A program made the position numbers and the translations under genes. Positions 41,566 through 49,023 of a stretch of 49,023 nucleotides of DNA are shown here, piece by piece (position 1 is the first letter of the stretch; each line of letters starts with the position of its first letter). Source of the stretch: MGIIb-P sp963934015 (GTDB taxonomy: Archaea; Thermoplasmatota; Poseidoniia; Poseidoniales; Thalassarchaeaceae). The DNA lies in the NCBI GenBank assembly GCA_963934015.1, contig CAWVWT010000012.1:1-49023 (forward strand). The letters run 5' to 3'. Under the pieces are notes generated by a model, which made no database searches, had not been told where the DNA came from, and worked only from the letters and a program-made list of their open reading frames with translations.

Positions 41566-41985
41566 ATGGATGAACCCACTCCATCACGCCACCCGGCGGT
41601 TGCGAGCCTTGGCCTCCTCCTCATATTCTCCACTTTTGTTTCTGGATGGGCCCCCGATGGACCGTGGGGCTCTGAATCGTTCACCCGCGGAACTTTTGGT
41701 TTGGGGGGTGGAATCATGTTGTATCTGGCATGGTATCGGCATACGTTTGGAATGTGGGGCGTGATTCCTGCCCTCCAAATGTGGGCCCAGCCCAAGAGTT
41801 CAATTCGGATTTTGGCCGCTTTGGGCATTGCCTTCGTGTTTAGTGCTAGATTCATTGGCCACACATTGGAAACACTACCTGATCCAATGGCGATGCTCAT
41901 CATGCTCAGCGGTTTGCTGATGTTGCTCACCTCAGTCTATGCATGGCTTGTTTTAGAGGGTCCACTTGGTGACGAGGAGGAATGA
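41566..41985 (+). CDS. Small integral membrane protein, unknown
   Basis: A protein of 139 residues with four hydrophobic segments, at about residues 14-30, 44-56, 80-97 and 107-127, separated by short loops. It ends in an acidic tail (GPLGDEEE). No family is recognised. I use the ATG at 41566; the longer frame from 41488 overlaps the HEAT-like gene and has a basic, poorly hydrophobic leader. Its stop overlaps the ATG of the next gene (ATGA), a sign of translational coupling with the DUF3592-like protein. Confidence 0.7.
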   Translation: MDEPTPSRHPAVASLGLLLIFSTFVSGWAPDGPWGSESFTRGTFGLGGGIMLYLAWYRHTFGMWGVIPALQMWAQPKSSIRILAALGIAFVFSARFIGHTLETLPDPMAMLIMLSGLLMLLTSVYAWLVLEGPLGDEEE

Positions 41986-43862
41986 ATGTGCCTGACGAAG
42001 AGGAAGAATATGAATCAGGTTTCTCATTTGAGGGGCTGACGGGTATTGAAGATGAGGACCAAAAGCAGATTGAGAAATCCACAGGTGGAAAAATTACTGC
42101 AACACTTGCAGAATTCTCAGTCGATAAATGGGATAGCAAAAAAGATGCTAAACACATTGTTGATTGGTATAATGATCTGGCGGATAAGAGAGGGATGGAG
42201 ACCCTGTCATTTCGCGATTTCATGAATATGACAGGGAACAGACATTTCGACTCGATCAATGATGCTCAGGATTTCTTGGATTTTGCACTGATGCTGCTGA
42301 ATGGGGAGGAGCCAAATCGAGAATGGCACCACTCAGAAAGCGACTATACCCCTGGAGAAGGCACGTGGGCAGGCCTTGCGATTTTTTGGGTAATCACCCT
42401 CGTTGTATGCACCGTAAGCGTATTTGTTACTACGTGGATTGTCGGAGATATTACTGCAGATTTAGGTACTGATGAGTGGACGCCTGTTGACGGAGTTATC
42501 ATTGATAGTGGTGTGAACACAGAAGTGAGTTCGGATTCTGAAGGAGGATCCTCAACCACATACTGCCTATGGGTTGAATATGAATATACAATCGAAAATA
42601 GAACCTATGGTGGCTCTAAACTCAGTTACAGTAAGGAGGGTAGTTGCAATTCTTGGTCAGAAAATGCTGATGACGATTACCCTTCCGGCAAGAATGTAAC
42701 TGTATATGTCAATCCAGACAATCACGAAGAGGCAGTCCTACAACCTGGTTTGTCAGGGGTAGATTTCTTCATGTTCTTTTTCTTAATTTTCCCGTTGTGT
42801 GGAATTCTTCTCTTTGGTTTCTGTTGCATGGCAACGTACAAATCAATCATGCACCCGGAAAAGTACATTGTCGGAAATATTGTTCCAGGTGATACTCCTG
42901 ATTCACCTCAAAATACCGACAAACGGTCTTCGAAATCATCTGGTGTTGATTTAGATGGTGATGGCATTGCTGATGATCTCTACGGGGTTGAATCAAACAG
43001 TATTATTGACAAAATTTTTGGCGAAGTTAAGCAACCTGCAGTTATTTTTCAATCAGTAGTGGCATTGCTGATAATCAATGGATTTATATTTGCAGCAATA
43101 ATGAGTGAAAGGGCATATTCCGATGAATTTAATGTTGCGACTGAAGCCATGGAAGGGGCAAGTGAATGGCCGACTACAACAGCATGGTTCAGTGAAAATT
43201 TCACAATGTGGGACGATTATGAAACGGGTGAGCAATACTTCTCAGGCTCAATCATCATTTATTGTTCCAATACTTCAGAGTCATGGGAATGTGGGGGAAA
43301 CGAATCTGGATATGAGCGGATTGAGATTCCCTACCGATGTACTGGAACCGAAGAGGTCGGGCCATTAGAGAACCCCTGCGATTGGACCATGAAGATGTTT
43401 GTAGTTGACTCATATTGGTCAAATTCTGGCGAGGATTGGTGGCCGAGCTATGAGCAATGTGAATGGGAAGGAGAACCAGAGGATGACAATCGTTGGTCGT
43501 GTTATTATGAAGACGAAGATGGTGCAGTAGAATATGATACTTGGTGGTATTACTGTGAGCATCATACAAATCAGGGTATGTGGTATTGCACAGATATATT
43601 TGGGGATGCAATATCATCACCAGATAATCAAAACGGAACCGAATATGGTTCACAAGAAGTTGAAACCACGGTTAATTATGATGCAGATGACCCGTCGAAG
43701 ATTGCATTTGTTGAGGAGCTAGAATGGCATACAGGAGGAGGGGAAGGAGAGGATCTTGCCCTACCTTTCACCCTCATCATTTTCATCATCAATGTGGTGG
43801 TAATTGGTCGTATAGCAGTCCCCCTCATCCGCAAACATCAGGCTAAAACATCGTCTGATTAA
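41982..43862 (+). CDS. Membrane protein with DUF3592-like domain and aromatic-rich ectodomain
   Basis: A 626-residue protein. The first 115 residues are hydrophilic. A helix at about 126-150 leads into a domain of about 110 residues with the DUF3592 pattern: WTPVDGVIIDSGVN, YCLWVEYEYTIENRTYGG, YPSGKNVTVYVNPDNHEEAVLQPG. A second helix follows at about 262-285. After a Ca-loop-like DLDGDGIADDLYG there is a third helix (about 347-370). A 210-residue ectodomain very rich in Trp, Tyr, Cys, Asp and Glu (for example CEWEGEPEDDNRWSCYYEDED) follows, and then a final helix at about 593-615. DUF3592 function is unknown. GAGGAGG lies just before the ATG at 41982. The gene is visibly more AT-rich than its neighbours. 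Confidence 0.7.
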   Translation: MNVPDEEEEYESGFSFEGLTGIEDEDQKQIEKSTGGKITATLAEFSVDKWDSKKDAKHIVDWYNDLADKRGMETLSFRDFMNMTGNRHFDSINDAQDFLDFALMLLNGEEPNREWHHSESDYTPGEGTWAGLAIFWVITLVVCTVSVFVTTWIVGDITADLGTDEWTPVDGVIIDSGVNTEVSSDSEGGSSTTYCLWVEYEYTIENRTYGGSKLSYSKEGSCNSWSENADDDYPSGKNVTVYVNPDNHEEAVLQPGLSGVDFFMFFFLIFPLCGILLFGFCCMATYKSIMHPEKYIVGNIVPGDTPDSPQNTDKRSSKSSGVDLDGDGIADDLYGVESNSIIDKIFGEVKQPAVIFQSVVALLIINGFIFAAIMSERAYSDEFNVATEAMEGASEWPTTTAWFSENFTMWDDYETGEQYFSGSIIIYCSNTSESWECGGNESGYERIEIPYRCTGTEEVGPLENPCDWTMKMFVVDSYWSNSGEDWWPSYEQCEWEGEPEDDNRWSCYYEDEDGAVEYDTWWYYCEHHTNQGMWYCTDIFGDAISSPDNQNGTEYGSQEVETTVNYDADDPSKIAFVEELEWHTGGGEGEDLALPFTLIIFIINVVVIGRIAVPLIRKHQAKTSSD

Positions 43863-44410
43863 CGATTACCTGGCTTCCAAAATTGTAGGGGCAAAGGGTT
43901 CTCTCCAATACATGCCCGCCATGCGAGATGATCCGCTCGCTCGTTCCAGCGATGGCCTCTATGAGCCCGAATGTGTTCTGCTTCCACGGTGCGTAATGAA
44001 GTGACTTCATCCCATAGAGCCTGCACTCTAGCTGCCAACTCACGGTTTGCTTTGGCCCGCCATTCTCCTCTTGTGATATGCAGTGCATATTGGGAATCCC
44101 CTCTAATGGTTACAGCATCTGTGCTCCCCTCGATGAGGAGCCACCGGAGTGCATGCGCCATCGCTGACAATTCTCCTGTATTGTTACTACCAACCTCTGC
44201 CCCTAGAAACCCATCATCATCTGAAGAAGTGATGACCAACCCGCTCAATTCCTCGAGGACCTCGCCATCTCCCTTGCCCAAACCGGAATCCCCTCGAACA
44301 ATCACCACGCCCCACCCCGCAGGAGTTTCTGCGGTCACGTTCCGATTTTCTTGGCAGGAACCATCGAAATAGAGCGTGATTCGGTCAGCGAGTGGAATCG
44401 ACTCGTTCAT
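43859..44410 (-). CDS. rnhA: Ribonuclease HI-like protein
   Basis: A 183-residue RNase H-fold enzyme that degrades RNA in RNA-DNA hybrids. The four carboxylates are present: Asp16 in YFDGSC, Glu80 in SNNTGELSA, Asp105 in RGDSQYAL and Asp160 in HRGHRWNERADHLA, which also has the H-x-G-x-x-x-N-x-x-A-D signature. An insertion of about 35 residues between the first strand and the Glu motif (residues 40-75, acidic and Gly-rich) makes it longer than the E. coli enzyme. The start lies 2 bases after the stop of gcvH, so the two are co-transcribed. It overlaps the end of the convergent upstream gene by 4 bases. Confidence 0.92.
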   Translation of the reverse strand: MNESIPLADRITLYFDGSCQENRNVTAETPAGWGVVIVRGDSGLGKGDGEVLEELSGLVITSSDDDGFLGAEVGSNNTGELSAMAHALRWLLIEGSTDAVTIRGDSQYALHITRGEWRAKANRELAARVQALWDEVTSLRTVEAEHIRAHRGHRWNERADHLAWRACIGENPLPLQFWKPGNR

Positions 44411-44412
44411 GT

Positions 44413-44796
44413 TTATTCTCCGATGAGAGATGCATATCCTGCCGCATCGAGAAGCCCATCAACGGCCCCTGTATCAGCGAGTTCGATTTTGGCAATCCAA
44501 GAATCGTAAGCATCCTCATTCATCGCTTCAGGCGCATCTTGTAAATCATGGTTTAGTGCAACAATGGTTCCAGTGAGTGGGGCATAAATATCGGAGACTG
44601 ATTTGACAGACTCAACACTCGCGAAAGAACCGTTTTCTTCAACAGAATCCCCCACGTCAGCAAGGAATTCAATCCAGACGATATCAGTCAATGCGTGTTG
44701 TGCATAATCGGTAATACCGATCACAGCAACACCATCTTCCATTCGTATCCATTCATGTTCTTTCGTGTATCGCAGGCCATCGGGAACGTCTGACAT
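44413..44796 (-). CDS. gcvH: Glycine cleavage system H protein
   Basis: A 127-residue lipoyl carrier. The lipoylation site is Lys65 in FASVESVKSVSDIYAPLTG, matching the family E-S-V-K-A/S-x-S. The N-terminal RYTKEHEWIR and the GITDYAQHALTDIVWIEF strand are characteristic of GcvH. It shuttles the aminomethyl group between the P, T and L proteins of glycine cleavage, or may serve as a lipoate donor. I start at the ATG at 44796; the frame extends two codons further to a TTG. No other glycine cleavage gene is in the window. It shares a transcript with the RNase H gene. Confidence 0.95.
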   Translation of the reverse strand: MSDVPDGLRYTKEHEWIRMEDGVAVIGITDYAQHALTDIVWIEFLADVGDSVEENGSFASVESVKSVSDIYAPLTGTIVALNHDLQDAPEAMNEDAYDSWIAKIELADTGAVDGLLDAAGYASLIGE

Positions 44797-44868
44797 CTCC
44801 AATCCTCAGGTTGCTGCGTGCGGAATGGGTGTCTCAACCTTTCGTGTTCCCTTTCCGCCGTGGGTTTG

Positions 44869-45300
44869 ATGCGGCGACCACCCCTCGCAGGTTCAATGCA
44901 GACATCTGCGCGCGCCGCCGAGCGCCTCTTTTTTGGCCTTGGAATCGCACTTTTACTTGCGACAGCATTTGCGTTAATTGATGGCAGATTACCTCCAGAT
45001 GATTGTCCTGAACCCGATGCTTCACTCATCGATGAAACCTGCACAGCTTCTTCACCGATCGGTTGGTTGGTTCCAGGGGGTGCTGTACTGGGCCTTGGTC
45101 TAGGATTTATTTATCGAACCGCAAGACAATCTGGAATATCCCCTCCATTTGGAAAGTATTTCCCGAATGAATCCGAGTCCCAAATCTCTGAACGATTGTC
45201 AGAGGAACATTCGGATGCACATGACACGGACCGCCTCTCAGGTGCGTGGGCAAATATGGAAACCAAGATGCTAGAATCTACTCATGGTGAAGAGGAGTGA
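44869..45300 (+). CDS. Small membrane protein of unknown function
   Basis: A protein of about 143 residues with two hydrophobic helices at about residues 18-37 and 64-82. A short loop between them contains two cysteines (DDCPEPDASLIDETC) that could form a disulfide outside the cell. The C-terminal 60 residues are charged and presumably cytoplasmic. No family is recognised. ATG starts at 44869 or 44896 and a GTG at 44818 are possible; I use 44869. It is divergent from gcvH and converges with the NTPase gene, with one base between the stops. Confidence 0.6.
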   Translation: MRRPPLAGSMQTSARAAERLFFGLGIALLLATAFALIDGRLPPDDCPEPDASLIDETCTASSPIGWLVPGGAVLGLGLGFIYRTARQSGISPPFGKYFPNESESQISERLSEEHSDAHDTDRLSGAWANMETKMLESTHGEEE

Positions 45301-45301
45301 C

Positions 45302-45886
45302 CTAGTAGGTCTCTCGAATTAACTTGTGAATTTTGTAGGGTAGCAGTGCACGGTTGACTGGAGTCACCTCAAGGATTCGCGCATCGTCACGGCGACGAAT
45401 GTCTTGCAGTAGTGGATGCCGACTTTTCTTATGGAGGGTCAAGAGAGTTGGTTTGTCTATCTTCATCGCCTTTCGAACGACTTCGACAAAAGCCTCACTT
45501 TCAACACTGAATTTACCGATCTCATCAATCACGAGAATTTCGTAATCGTCCATCGCTTCTTGGATTGCAGGTACTGCAATTCTCTCAATTGCTTCTGTGT
45601 CGATACCGTATCCGAGAACACGCATCCGAGAATCGATACCTTTGTGGGCAATAACCGCCTCTTCACCTGTTTGGAAATTGATACACTTGAAACCGACTCT
45701 TTCCCCATTTTCACTTACGGGCTCGCAACGCATACCGCCCAACAATTTAGCCGCTTCAACATCGTCACCACGAGCGCGCATTTCGGCAAGCCTTTCAGTT
45801 TCCAACATACTGACGACCTTCGCCATCACTGCAGATTTCCCACTGCGTGGGAGACCCGTTACTCCGATTTTTGGATGTATGCCCAT
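45302..45886 (-). CDS. THEP1-type nucleoside-triphosphatase
   Basis: A 194-residue P-loop NTPase of the NTPase_1/THEP1 family, archaeal and eukaryotic enzymes that hydrolyse ATP, GTP and other triphosphates. Walker A is GLPRSGKS at 11-18. The family block KGIDSRMRVLGYGIDTEAIERIAVPAI is in the expected position, and Walker B is ILVIDEIGKFSVESEAF (D-E-I-G-K/x is typical). Length is normal. Its biological role is unclear; the family is related to RecA-type folds and to nucleotide kinases. It is followed by the convergent small membrane protein gene. The 120 bases upstream (45887-46006) hold no gene; an A-rich stretch, TAATAAAAAACC on the minus strand near 45965, may be its promoter. Confidence 0.9.
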   Translation of the reverse strand: MGIHPKIGVTGLPRSGKSAVMAKVVSMLETERLAEMRARGDDVEAAKLLGGMRCEPVSENGERVGFKCINFQTGEEAVIAHKGIDSRMRVLGYGIDTEAIERIAVPAIQEAMDDYEILVIDEIGKFSVESEAFVEVVRKAMKIDKPTLLTLHKKSRHPLLQDIRRRDDARILEVTPVNRALLPYKIHKLIRETY

Positions 45887-46006
45887 CTTCCAGTTTCACC
45901 TCTACGATTGCAGATGTTCGGATATGGTAGTGCACCGCTTAATGAAGTCTTGGGCATTATGGTTTTTTATTACCGCAAACCCGCAGACAGATACCGGTTG
46001 TCGGAA

Positions 46007-47995
46007 TCAAACAAATTGAGCAGAAACAGCCGTTTCAGAGGGCGGTAGAGGCAACATCTCCAATTCGTAATTGTTGACGTTGTTGTTCGCTGCCCATGCG
46101 CGGGCCCATGCATCCAAGCGCTTGTCATTCAGTAAATCACAAAGCCATGAAAGTGCAGAATTGATGTTACCACGTTGTTCGGAGATCCGGGCCGCCACAT
46201 CTTCGGGCAATTCGAGATGATTGACAGAATTCCCTAGTACACAGCCAGCGGGCAGAACAACCCATCGCAATCGTCGCAATTGTTGCGCGTTGACAATCGC
46301 TTGACAAGCGAGGCGTGGGTGCTTTGGAGCTTTAATGGGTCCACGCCATTGTGCCTGTTTACGTTCAGCAGCGTCCTCATCGATTGAGGAGTTAAACGAT
46401 GGGTGTTGGAGCCAAATCCCCTTTTCCTCATCATTTCTAAAATGGATTCCACGGATGAATGGTGTCCCTCGACTCCCCTTCTTCCAAGGTTTGATGTCAG
46501 CACTCCAGGTTGTTTGATCTACTTCGCCAACACGGACGCGGAGCCGATTTTCGCCCGCAAGCCAGTGATGCGATTCAGCCAAACGAGGAAGGTCAGCGAG
46601 GTCGTCAATAATGGTGAGTAGAGATTGCCGGTCATATCGGTCGCGAGGCAATCTTGGCACAGCCCATTCTTTGCGGCTCCATCGAGCCCAACGCTCGCGA
46701 TCGAGATTAAACCGAGGTACATCCTTATCCAATCCATTCTTTGAACAAAGCTCGTTTGCTTCAGCAGGGCCATGGCAAATAAGTTCCTCACTCATACCAT
46801 CGACGGTAATTCCGAGAATGAGAACGCCTTGTGTGACACCTGTAAAGAGTCTAGCCGATTCAGGGAATGTCCAAATTCCAGTCCATTCATGAGAATCTAC
46901 CAACAATCGTCGCAATGGAGCACTGCTCTGTTCTCTAAGTAGACTATCGGGCACGATGAGTCGAACACGTCCACCCGCTCGAACGAGTTGGAGACTTCTT
47001 TCCAAGAATAATCTGTAAAGGTTGACATTCCCTCGAAGTGTACTGAATCGGAGTGAACCATTTTCTTCACGAAGGCTCCGTAATTCCTCTCCAAGTTCCT
47101 TTCGTAGATTACTCCCATCGGGGTGACCACGAAATCGATCTTTGATTCTCAACCAAGGAGGGTTACCCATGAGAAGCCGTGGTGGCTCATCCCATGGCCA
47201 CCCATCACGGAGGGCATCGCCAACACGAACCACATCTTCGAAGATGGATGTCGCTTCATTGCGAGTTAGGAATCCTTCTACCGGTTCATCATCTAGACAA
47301 ACCAGGCCAGCACGTATTGCAGAAAGGAGCAAACGTCGCCTCGTCATTTCTCCAGCAACTTCACAGACATCGAGCAATTGCATCGAGGTCAATAGCAAAC
47401 GAGTATCTTCAGCGCGTTCTTCAATCGGCACATCGGAAATTTTTTCTCCGTGCCATTTGAGAATACGTGAAGGAAACAATCCTCCACCGACAGCGGGATC
47501 CGCAAAGGGCAGAGGGATACCGGTTCGCGTACGTGCGCCGGTGGCGATTTCCATTTCGGTTTCTTCATCGACCTCAGCTTCTCTGGCGGCTTCCTTTTCT
47601 CCGTTAATGGCTTCTGCCTGGGCTCTGAAAGCAGGAGGTAATGCAGCGAGGTTGACATTGGAATGCATAGGTTCTGAACCACTTAGCACCACATCAGACT
47701 TCAGTTCGTCAGCGATGATAGCGTCAGCAAGGCGGGTTGGGGTAGGATGTGCACCACGGGGGCTCCGTCCATCCGATTCCGCATCGTGTCGGCACAGGAG
47801 GTGATCCAAGACATGTCCCGGATCAGTGAGCAGACTAGCAGGCAAAGTGGGCCAATCACTTGGCAGTTGACTCGCTTGGGGTTGGTGCGTTCTGAGCGCC
47901 TCTTCCCAAGCACTGAGCCAGATGTTCATTTGTTCGATTCTGTCTCCACATTCTCGATCTAACCTTGCATACCAGCCACTGACGTTTCCACGCAT
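46007..47995 (-). CDS. Adenine-specific DNA methyltransferase-like protein (Eco57I/type IIG-like)
   Basis: A protein of about 662 residues with the gamma-class N6-adenine methylase layout. RGAHPTP at about 80-86 resembles the G-x-x-Y-T-P motif X. DPAVGGGLFPSRIL (166-179) is motif I, the SAM-binding loop. GNPPW (277-281) is catalytic motif IV, followed by an insertion and then LIVPDSLLREQ. The C-terminal 300 residues would hold the target recognition part. No nuclease motif (P-D-x-n-D/E-x-K) is apparent, so it may be a solitary methylase. It could modify DNA for regulation or belong to a defence system. The start is the ATG at 47995; the frame reaches 48202 but would overlap the TerB-like gene. 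A GC-rich hairpin lies in the 120-base gap upstream. Confidence 0.75.
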   Translation of the reverse strand: MRGNVSGWYARLDRECGDRIEQMNIWLSAWEEALRTHQPQASQLPSDWPTLPASLLTDPGHVLDHLLCRHDAESDGRSPRGAHPTPTRLADAIIADELKSDVVLSGSEPMHSNVNLAALPPAFRAQAEAINGEKEAAREAEVDEETEMEIATGARTRTGIPLPFADPAVGGGLFPSRILKWHGEKISDVPIEERAEDTRLLLTSMQLLDVCEVAGEMTRRRLLLSAIRAGLVCLDDEPVEGFLTRNEATSIFEDVVRVGDALRDGWPWDEPPRLLMGNPPWLRIKDRFRGHPDGSNLRKELGEELRSLREENGSLRFSTLRGNVNLYRLFLERSLQLVRAGGRVRLIVPDSLLREQSSAPLRRLLVDSHEWTGIWTFPESARLFTGVTQGVLILGITVDGMSEELICHGPAEANELCSKNGLDKDVPRFNLDRERWARWSRKEWAVPRLPRDRYDRQSLLTIIDDLADLPRLAESHHWLAGENRLRVRVGEVDQTTWSADIKPWKKGSRGTPFIRGIHFRNDEEKGIWLQHPSFNSSIDEDAAERKQAQWRGPIKAPKHPRLACQAIVNAQQLRRLRWVVLPAGCVLGNSVNHLELPEDVAARISEQRGNINSALSWLCDLLNDKRLDAWARAWAANNNVNNYELEMLPLPPSETAVSAQFV

Positions 47996-48048
47996 TTCGG
48001 TCCCACCCCAACCTACCCCGAGCACCTTCTGAATATCAATCCGTCGCC

Positions 48049-48072
48049 CGCGCGCGAGCACGTATGCGCGCG
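48049..48072. repeat. Alternating CG inverted repeat between the methylase and TerB-like genes
   Basis: CGCGCGC (48049-48055) pairs with GCGCGCG (48066-48072) around a 10-base loop. The loop and right arm from 48058 to 48073 alternate purine and pyrimidine perfectly, and more CG alternation (GCGCG) continues at 48076-48080. The stretch is far more GC-rich than its flanks. It could form a hairpin in the RNA leader of the methylase gene or left-handed DNA under supercoiling. Confidence 0.6.
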
Positions 48073-48114
48073 TTTGCGCGACAGAATTAGACCGCAGTAG
48101 CACGTTTTTCAAAA

Positions 48115-48567
48115 TCAATCGAGCAAACTCGCATCTCCGGCAAGACTGACGCCGAGGATACCTCGTCCACGAGCCATCCATCGCCACCCATCTTCTACCC
48201 AACTGAATAGAGAATCGAGTTCTTTCTTGCTCACACCACTCGCTTTGGCAATTTCATGGATAACCTCAAGTTCAGATTCGTGGTAGTCTCCGTCAACTGC
48301 TGCAATAATCATTGAATCACGTAGAACCACTCTACGTGCATCTTCAGATAATTGGTCGAGTAATTTACTCAACTTGCCTTGTTCTGTTAGTTGGGGCCGC
48401 AATTTCTCGCGCTGTTTGGGTCGAATCATTGCCCGACCCATCGCCGCTTCAATGGCAGCACTCTCTTCGCGTACGAGGTCACCGTCTGCGGCAGCGACAT
48501 GGATGAGTACACCAACATAGGCTTCCCGCGACCGTTCATCCAAGAGGTCAACAGCATCGGGGAGCAC
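48115..48567 (-). CDS. TerB-like domain protein
   Basis: A protein of about 150 residues that resembles the TerB/DjlA-like all-helical fold: two tandem halves, each with the acidic loop signature, AAADGDLVREESAAIEAAM and AAVDGDYHESELEVIHEIAKASGVSKKEL. TerB domains occur in tellurite-resistance, stress and phage-defence operons and often bind Ca2+ or membranes. I place the start at a GTG at 48567. The peptide then begins VLPDAVDLL, lining up with MLPDTLHQL of the neighbouring paralog. GAGGTG in the overlap with the upstream stop is a suitable ribosome-binding site. It is 119 bases upstream of the methylase gene. Confidence 0.7.
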   Translation of the reverse strand: MLPDAVDLLDERSREAYVGVLIHVAAADGDLVREESAAIEAAMGRAMIRPKQREKLRPQLTEQGKLSKLLDQLSEDARRVVLRDSMIIAAVDGDYHESELEVIHEIAKASGVSKKELDSLFSWVEDGWRWMARGRGILGVSLAGDASLLD

Positions 48568-48578
48568 GAGGTCACACC

Positions 48579-49001
48579 TCAACCATTGAGGAGATCCAGA
48601 CCATCTTGCATCCAATCGTAACCCTTGAGCACCCATTCTAGGAGATCATCCACAACTTTGGATGCGAGCCCGACATGCATGGCGATTGAATCCAGAACCA
48701 AGCGCTCATCGGGATCGACGTGACCATCAGCAGCAGTCATGAGTGTGGCATCGCGTAGTGCGAGGCGACCAGAGATGGGTCCAAGCCCCCCTAGGCACTC
48801 ACCCAGAGTTGGCGGATTTTTGAGGTAATTACGCACTTCTTTGCGCTGATCGGGTGAGAGTAGTGCGGTGCCGAGACGCTGTTCAAAGATTGCCATTTCA
48901 TCGATTGACAATTCGTCATCAATGCGTGTCACAAAGGCGAGAAGCTTGGCGTATGCGAAGCGTTCGGACTGAGGCAACTGGTGTAGGGTGTCTGGGAGCA
49001 T
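48579..49001 (-). CDS. TerB-like domain protein, upstream paralog
   Basis: A 140-residue helical protein, paralogous to its downstream neighbour. Acidic-loop motifs are TRIDDELSIDEMAIFEQRL and TAADGHVDPDERLVLDSIAMHVGL, and both proteins end with an aromatic amphipathic helix (LLEWVLKGYDWMQDG here, LFSWVEDGWRWMARG in the paralog). The first loop has lost some of the D-G-x-h consensus. The two genes are separated by 11 bases and are almost certainly co-transcribed. They probably form a heterodimer, which is inference. The region to the right of the ATG (49002-49023) is too short to show a promoter. Confidence 0.7.
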   Translation of the reverse strand: MLPDTLHQLPQSERFAYAKLLAFVTRIDDELSIDEMAIFEQRLGTALLSPDQRKEVRNYLKNPPTLGECLGGLGPISGRLALRDATLMTAADGHVDPDERLVLDSIAMHVGLASKVVDDLLEWVLKGYDWMQDGLDLLNG

Positions 49002-49023
49002 GACCCTGCGAAGTTGACTATGG

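Noticed and set aside
45955..45980. T-run GGTTTTTTATTACC as a terminator of the NTPase or methylase transcripts
   Set aside because: The T-run is on the plus strand, whereas both flanking genes are transcribed from the minus strand; a promoter reading on the minus strand is more plausible.
47142..47804. 220-codon plus-strand frame inside the methylase gene
   Set aside because: Antisense shadow of a gene with clear methylase motifs; its product is Ser/Arg-rich low complexity, typical of a reversed frame.
48115..49001. Calling the TerB-like pair tellurite resistance genes
   Set aside because: Only the fold resemblance is seen; no TerC, TerD or TerA neighbours are visible, so the phenotype is unsupported.

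Overview
The window looks like a chromosome segment of an uncultured euryarchaeon, most likely Marine Group II (Poseidoniales) or a close relative. This is inferred from gene content, with no database comparison. Archaeal markers are a TFB initiation factor, RNA polymerase subunit P, both subunits of topoisomerase VI, a clamp-loader-like ATPase, diphthine synthase (DphB), a Trm5-type tRNA methyltransferase, geranylgeranyl reductase and a THEP1-type NTPase. Mixed with these are bacterial-type genes: two PlsC-like acyltransferases, a GcvH and a Na+/solute symporter. Very large surface proteins with a C-terminal membrane anchor are also present. Genes are densely packed on both strands. No rRNA, CRISPR array, insertion sequence or phage module was seen. 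The longest stretch without a gene is about 290 bases (38921-39210).

Layout. 1-6642: the start of a secreted protein running off the left edge, an MMPL/RND-type exporter, a methyltransferase-TPR fusion, a geranylgeranyl reductase with HAD phosphatase pair, and CutA. 6690-10387: a PLP-dependent sulfur amino acid enzyme, a first PlsC-like acyltransferase, a membrane-bound SAP/zinc-ribbon protein, and a 35-codon orphan copy of the acyltransferase tail. 10393-17316: a large unknown protein, DphB, Trm5, tRNA-Asp, an aldolase-fold protein with an SGPP repeat, the GMP synthase amidotransferase subunit, RpoP, an RFC-like ATPase and tRNA-Arg. 17407-24640: an unknown membrane protein, a flavoprotein lacking the usual succinate dehydrogenase catalytic residues, a VCBS-repeat lipoprotein, a HIT hydrolase, a second PlsC-like protein and a small DUF2299-like protein. 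24749-30521: a 1670-residue surface protein and, convergent to it, an ArsR-type regulator. 30574-34683: top6B, top6A and a small membrane protein. 34823-38920: an aconitase-superfamily fusion protein followed by a sodium:solute symporter. 39211-43862: TFB, a HEAT-like protein and two membrane proteins. 43859-49001: RNase H, GcvH, a small membrane protein, a THEP1 NTPase, an adenine-specific DNA methylase-like protein and two tandem TerB-like proteins.

How the genes fit together. Information processing (TFB, RpoP, Top6, RFC-like, Trm5, DphB, tRNAs, RNase H) is interleaved with lipid genes (geranylgeranyl reductase and two acyltransferases) and cell-surface genes. The most notable items are a surface protein whose von Willebrand A domain appears inserted into one blade of a seven-bladed propeller, an aconitase-family enzyme with its swivel domain at the N-terminus, the orphan acyltransferase tail, the flavoprotein without canonical catalytic residues, and a TATA-like element placed to serve tRNA-Asp and the next gene in opposite directions. 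Nothing amounts to a clear new defence or mobile system. The methylase plus TerB-like pair at the right edge is the closest candidate, and it is cut by the window boundary.
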